This document shows positions 61,601-64,000 of a DNA stretch of 64,000 nt, in pieces. Source of the stretch: Bolinopsis microptera. Taxonomy: Eukaryota > Ctenophora > Tentaculata > Lobata > Bolinopsidae. The notes under the pieces were generated by a model. The model was not told where the DNA came from. It worked only from the letters and a program-made list of their open reading frames with translations, and made no database searches. The position numbers were made by a program, and so were the translations under genes. The stretch lies in NCBI RefSeq assembly GCF_026151205.1, contig NC_087072.1, positions 1,445,375 through 1,509,374 of the forward strand, read 5' to 3'. The first letter of the stretch is position 1; each line of letters starts with the position of its first letter.

Positions 61601-64000
61601 CCCTGTTAGAGAGTGAGTTATGTTGAATCCCCTGTTAGAGAGTGGGTTATGTTGAATCACCTGTTAGAGAGTGAGTTATGTTGAATCCCCTGTTAGAGAG
61701 TGAGTTATGTTGAATCCCCTGTTAGAGAGTGAGTTATGTTGAATCCCCTGTTAGGGAGTGAGTTATGTTGAATCCCCTGTTAGAGAGTGAGTTATGTTGA
61801 ATCACCTGTTAGAGAGTGAGTTATGTAGAATCCCCTGTTAGAGAGTGAGTTATGTTGAATCCCCTGTTAGAGAGTGAGTTATGTTGAATCCCCTGTTAGA
61901 GAGTGAGTTATGTAGAATCCCCTGTTAGAGAGTGAGTTATGTAGAATCCCCTGTTAGAGAGTGAGTTATGTTGAATCCTCTGTTAGAGAGTGAGTTATGT
62001 TGAATCTCCTGTTAGAGAGTGAGTTATGTTGAATCCCCTGTTAGAGAGTGAGTTATGTAGAATCCCCTGTTAGAGAGTGAGTTATGTAGAATCCCCTGTT
62101 AGAGAGTGAGTTATGTTGAATCACCTGTTAGGGAGGAGTTATGTTGAATCCCCTGTTAGGGAGGAGTTATGTTGAATCCCCTGTTAGAGAGTGAGTTATG
62201 TTGAATCCCCTGTTAGAGAGTGAGTTATGTTGAATCACCTGTTAGAGAGTGAGTTATGTTGAATCCCCTGTTAGAGAGTGAGTTATGTTAAATCCCCTGT
62301 TAGAGAGTGAGTTATGTTGGTTCCCCTGTTAGAGAGTGAGCTATGTTGAATCCCCTGTTAGAGAGTGAGTTATGTTGAATCCCCTGTTAGAGAGTGAGTT
62401 ATGTTGAATCCCCTGTTAGAGAGTGAGTTAGGTTGAATCCCTTGTTATAGAGTGAGTTATGTTGAACCCCTGTTAGAGAGTGAGTTATGTTGAACCCCCT
62501 GTTAGAGAGTGAGTTATGTTGAATCCCCTGTTAGAGAGTGAGTTATGTAGAATCCCCTGTTAGAGAGTGAGTTATGTTGAATCCCCTGTTAGAGAGTGAG
62601 TTATGTAGAATCCCCTGTTAGAGAGTGAGTTATGTTGAATCCCCTGTTAGAGAGTGAGTTATGTTGAATCCCCTGTTAGAGAGTGAGTTATGTTGAATCC
62701 CCTGTTAGAGAGTGAGTTATGTTGAATTCCCTGTTAGAGAGTGAGTTATGTTGAATCCCTTGTTAGAGAGTGAGTTATGTTGAAACCCCTGTTAGAGAAT
62801 GAGTTATATTGAACCCCCTGTTAGAGAGTGAGTTATGTTGAATCCCCTGTTAGAGAGTGAGTTATGTTGAATCCCCTGTTAGAGAATGAGTTATGTTGAA
62901 TCCCCTGTTAGAGAGTGAGTTATGTAGAATCCCCTGTTAGAGAGTGAGTTATGTAGAATCCCCTGTTAGAGAGTGAGTTATGTTGAATCCCCTGTTAGGG
63001 AGGAGTTATGTTGAATCCCCTGTTAGAGAGTGAGTTATGTTGAATCCCCTGTTAGAGAGTGAGTTATGTTGAATCACCTGTTAGAGAGTGAGTTATGTTG
63101 AATCCCCTGTTAGAGAGTGAGTTATGTTGAATCCCCTGTTAGAGAATGAGTTATATTGAACCCCCTGTTAGAGAGTGAGTTATGTTGAATCCCCTGTTAG
63201 AGAGTGAGTTATGTTGAATCACCTGTTAGAGAGTGAGTTATGTTGAATCCCCTGTTAGGGAGTGAGTTATGTTGAATCCCCTGTTAGAGAGTGAGTTATG
63301 TTGAATCACCTGTTAGAGAGTGAGTTATGTAGAATCCCCTGTTAGAGAGTGAGTTATGTTGAATCACCTGTTAGAGAGTGAGTTATGTTGAATCCCCTGT
63401 TAGAGAGTGAGTTATGTTGAATCCCCTGTTAGAGAGTGAGTTATGTTGAATCCCCTGTTAGGGAGTGAGTTATGTTGAATCCCCTGTTAGAGAGTGAGTT
63501 ATGTTGAATCACCTGTTAGAGAGTGAGTTATGTTGAATCCCCTGTTAGGGAGTGAGTTATGTTGAATCCCCTGTTAGAGAGTGAGTTATGTTGAATCACC
63601 TGTTAGAGAGTGAGTTATGTAGAATCCCCTGTTAGAGAGTGAGTTATGTTGAATCCCCTGTTAGAGAGTGAGTTATGTTGAATCCCCTGTTAGAGAGTGA
63701 GTTATGTAGAATCCCCTGTTAGAGAGTGAGTTATGTAGAATCCCCTGTTAGAGAGTGAGTTATGTTGAATCCTCTGTTAGAGAGTGAGTTATGTTGAATC
63801 TCCTGTTAGAGAGTGAGTTATGTTGAATCCCCTGTTAGAGAGTGAGTTATGTAGAATCCCCTGTTAGAGAGTGAGTTATGTTGAATCCCCTGTTAGAGAG
63901 TGAGTTATGTAGAATCCCCTGTTAGAGAGTGAGTTATGTTGAATCCCCTGTTAGAGAGTGAGTTATGTTGAATCCCCTGTTAGAGAGTGAGTTATGTTGA
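55690..64000. repeat. 29-bp minisatellite, about 286 copies, cut by right window edge
   Basis: The unit is GTTGAATCCCCTGTTAGAGA followed by GTGAGTTAT. Frequent variants are GTAGAATC, AATCACC, GAACCCC, GAGAATGAG, and shorter units with TTAGGGAGGAGTT. Variants are grouped in higher-order blocks: the run at about 60030-60628 recurs in the same order at about 62750-63349. Since 29 is not a multiple of three, no long ORF arises. Each unit includes AGAGTGAGT, a 5' splice-site-like motif on the + strand. The stretch 59400-59700 is the most homogeneous. Confidence 0.98.

Noticed and set aside
1-64000. CRISPR array
   Set aside because: The arrays have no unique spacers between units, and the genome is that of an animal.

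Overview
The window is from an animal (metazoan) nuclear genome. The evidence is a multi-exon Wnt gene, a GAS2-type calponin-homology gene, a secreted coagulation-factor-domain/kringle/sushi gene, GT-AG introns with consistent reading phases, 5'-truncated LINE retrotransposons and mariner-type transposons. The DNA is AT-rich and I cannot place the species; an invertebrate is likely. About a quarter of the window is tandem repeat, so most of its longest open reading frames are artefacts of periodic DNA.

Layout. 1-3064: 33-bp minisatellite running in from the left. 5034-6033 (minus): small spliced gene of unknown function. 8268-8878: 9-bp array. 9361-11262: broken LINE (reverse transcriptase plus RNase H) with an 11-bp target-site duplication. 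14915-16182: broken mariner transposase between inverted 20-bp arrays. 16564-17466: 18-bp array. 18443-27656 (minus): a divergent Wnt gene assembled here from eight exons, with a FLYWCH ORF and four tandem arrays in its introns. 29528-35522 (minus): GAS2-like gene of up to twelve exons, with a 29-bp array and an antisense LINE fragment in one intron. 36224-36637: Harbinger-like MITE. 41130-46228 (minus): secreted protein with signal peptide, two F5/8 type C domains, a kringle and a sushi-like domain. 47734-48118 (minus): last two exons of another gene. 49506-50172: LINE fragment with a 44-bp target duplication. 51572-54619 (plus): intronless 1,015-residue protein with a membrane segment, a NERD nuclease domain, 14-residue charged repeats and an SF1 (UvrD/Rep-like) helicase domain. 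55690-64000: 29-bp array of about 286 copies, running off the right end.

The two strongest observations are these. (1) In the Wnt gene, the exon that carries the conserved acylation-site motif has tandem copies of its own splice sites on both sides: about 22 copies of a 56-bp unit holding the exon end plus 5' splice site, and six copies of a 19-bp unit holding the 3' splice site. (2) The NERD-repeat-helicase protein joins nuclease and helicase modules in the way known from prokaryotic defence proteins, but sits in an animal genome and appears membrane-anchored.

Exon models were made by reading splice sites and checking that phases join; no transcript or database evidence was available.
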